Assembly (NCBI GenBank): GCA_905215055.1
Contig: CAJMOH010000047.1
Coordinates: forward strand, 1-20,896
From: an uncultured bacterium
Lineage (GTDB): Bacteria > Bacillota > Clostridia > Oscillospirales > Acutalibacteraceae
Reading direction: 5' to 3'
DNA length: 20,896 nucleotides
A program made the position numbers and the translations under genes. A model generated the notes under the pieces. That model made no database searches and had not been told where the DNA came from. It saw nothing but the letters and a program-made list of their open reading frames with translations. Of the stretch, positions 20,497 through 20,896 are shown piece by piece. Every line of letters begins with the position of its first letter. Position 1 is the first letter of the stretch.

Positions 20497-20896
20497 TTAC
20501 GGCTCCAGCGCCTGGCTGAGAAGCACCAAATCCAGGGTGGTGAGCCGGCCGTCCCCGTCCAGGTCCGCCGCCCGGCGCCAGGGGCCTTCCACCTGGCTGC
20601 CCTCCAGCAGAAGCCCTTGGGCCTCCTCCAGATCCGCGTCGGACAGGCTTCCGTTGCCGGAGCAGTCTCCCAGCACGGCAATGGTGTAGTCCCCGGCGGT
20701 CATGCCGGTGGCCAGCCGTCCGGAGACCACGTCTGTTCCGTCGGGCCAGCGAATGTGGGCGGTTCCCGGCTTGAGGTAGGCGATCAGATCCTCCACCGTA
20801 GTCCCTGGCTTGGCCACCAGCATGTCCCCTTCCCGAGTGAAGCTGTCCGGCTTGGGGGAGGGTGTGTCCGCAGGGTCAGGCTCCGGCGTGGGAGTG
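20497..20896 (-). CDS. Dockerin type I-bearing protein, C-terminal part (N-terminus beyond the window)
   Basis: The minus-strand frame is open from the window edge (first full codon ends at 20895) to a TAA at 20497-20499, about 132 residues. It opens with a Pro/Thr/Asp linker ('TPTPEPDPADTPSPKPD'). A small domain of the type often found before clostridial dockerins follows ('LVAKPGTTVEDLIAYLKPG' and 'VVSGRLATGMTAGDYTIAVL'). The end is a two-repeat dockerin: GDCSGNGSLSDADLEEAQGL and ADLDGDGRLTTLDLVLLSQAL, each with a Ca2+-binding D-x-[SD]-G-[ND]-G loop. A dockerin implies an exported protein bound through a cohesin, perhaps a polysaccharide-degrading enzyme. The catalytic part is out of view. 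It ends 19 bp before the alpha-galactosidase -35 box. Confidence 0.85.
   Translation of the reverse strand, partial: TPTPEPDPADTPSPKPDSFTREGDMLVAKPGTTVEDLIAYLKPGTAHIRWPDGTDVVSGRLATGMTAGDYTIAVLGDCSGNGSLSDADLEEAQGLLLEGSQVEGPWRRAADLDGDGRLTTLDLVLLSQALEP

Noticed and set aside
1..20896. CRISPR array or complete insertion sequence
   Set aside because: I saw no regularly spaced repeats of 24-40 nt and no intact transposase with terminal inverted repeats.

Overview
The window looks like chromosomal DNA from a GC-rich, low-oxygen Firmicute, most likely a gut Clostridia member of the Oscillospiraceae type. The signs are strong AGGAGG ribosome-binding sites, GTG starts, textbook sigma-70 promoters with 17-nt spacers, a Gram-positive SOS box, a rubrerythrin, a ferredoxin-tailed aldo/keto reductase, and a dockerin beside a GH36 alpha-galactosidase. 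The species cannot be read from the sequence.

Positions 1-6377 (+) are a catabolic operon. It holds the end of one Gfo/Idh/MocA oxidoreductase, a TIM-barrel sugar isomerase-like protein paired with a DUF6379 protein (the two-subunit architecture of C-glycoside deglycosidases), a second Gfo/Idh/MocA oxidoreductase, and two tandem paralogous type-B carboxylesterases. A strong terminator follows. The logical reading is uptake of acylated plant glycosides, deacylation, oxidation of the sugar at C3, and cleavage of the glycosidic bond.

Positions 6400-8110 are a decayed mobile module: an AT-richer XRE regulator, short direct repeats, about 400 bp of hairpin-rich non-coding leader, a 48-aa SHOCT-like protein, and a serine recombinase cut off after its catalytic domain. 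An 87-aa orphan gene follows at 8265.

Positions 8579-11519 (-) are a three-gene operon: a zinc-ribbon membrane protein, an AraM/EgsA-type sn-glycerol-1-phosphate dehydrogenase, and an AI-2E family transporter. Its promoter contains a palindrome and fires straight into a terminator-like hairpin. Divergent from it (+) are a 4Fe-4S aldo/keto reductase-like protein with a changed active site, a rubrerythrin under a Fur/PerR-like operator, and a coiled-coil lipoprotein.

Positions 14373-17961 (+) are the most interesting part: an SOS-controlled, translationally coupled operon. It encodes a Y-family DNA polymerase, a radical SAM protein of the putative DNA repair/modification family, and a DUF4130 protein. 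Polymerase and radical SAM protein both carry a C-terminal QLSLF sliding-clamp motif. The DUF4130 protein ends in an SLH-like segment, which is unexpected in a cytoplasmic DNA-metabolism protein.

Positions 17957-20896 hold tandem and interleaved repeats, tRNA-Lys(TTT) with a perfect consensus promoter, a GH36 alpha-galactosidase, and the C-terminal end of a dockerin-bearing protein, the genes all on the minus strand.
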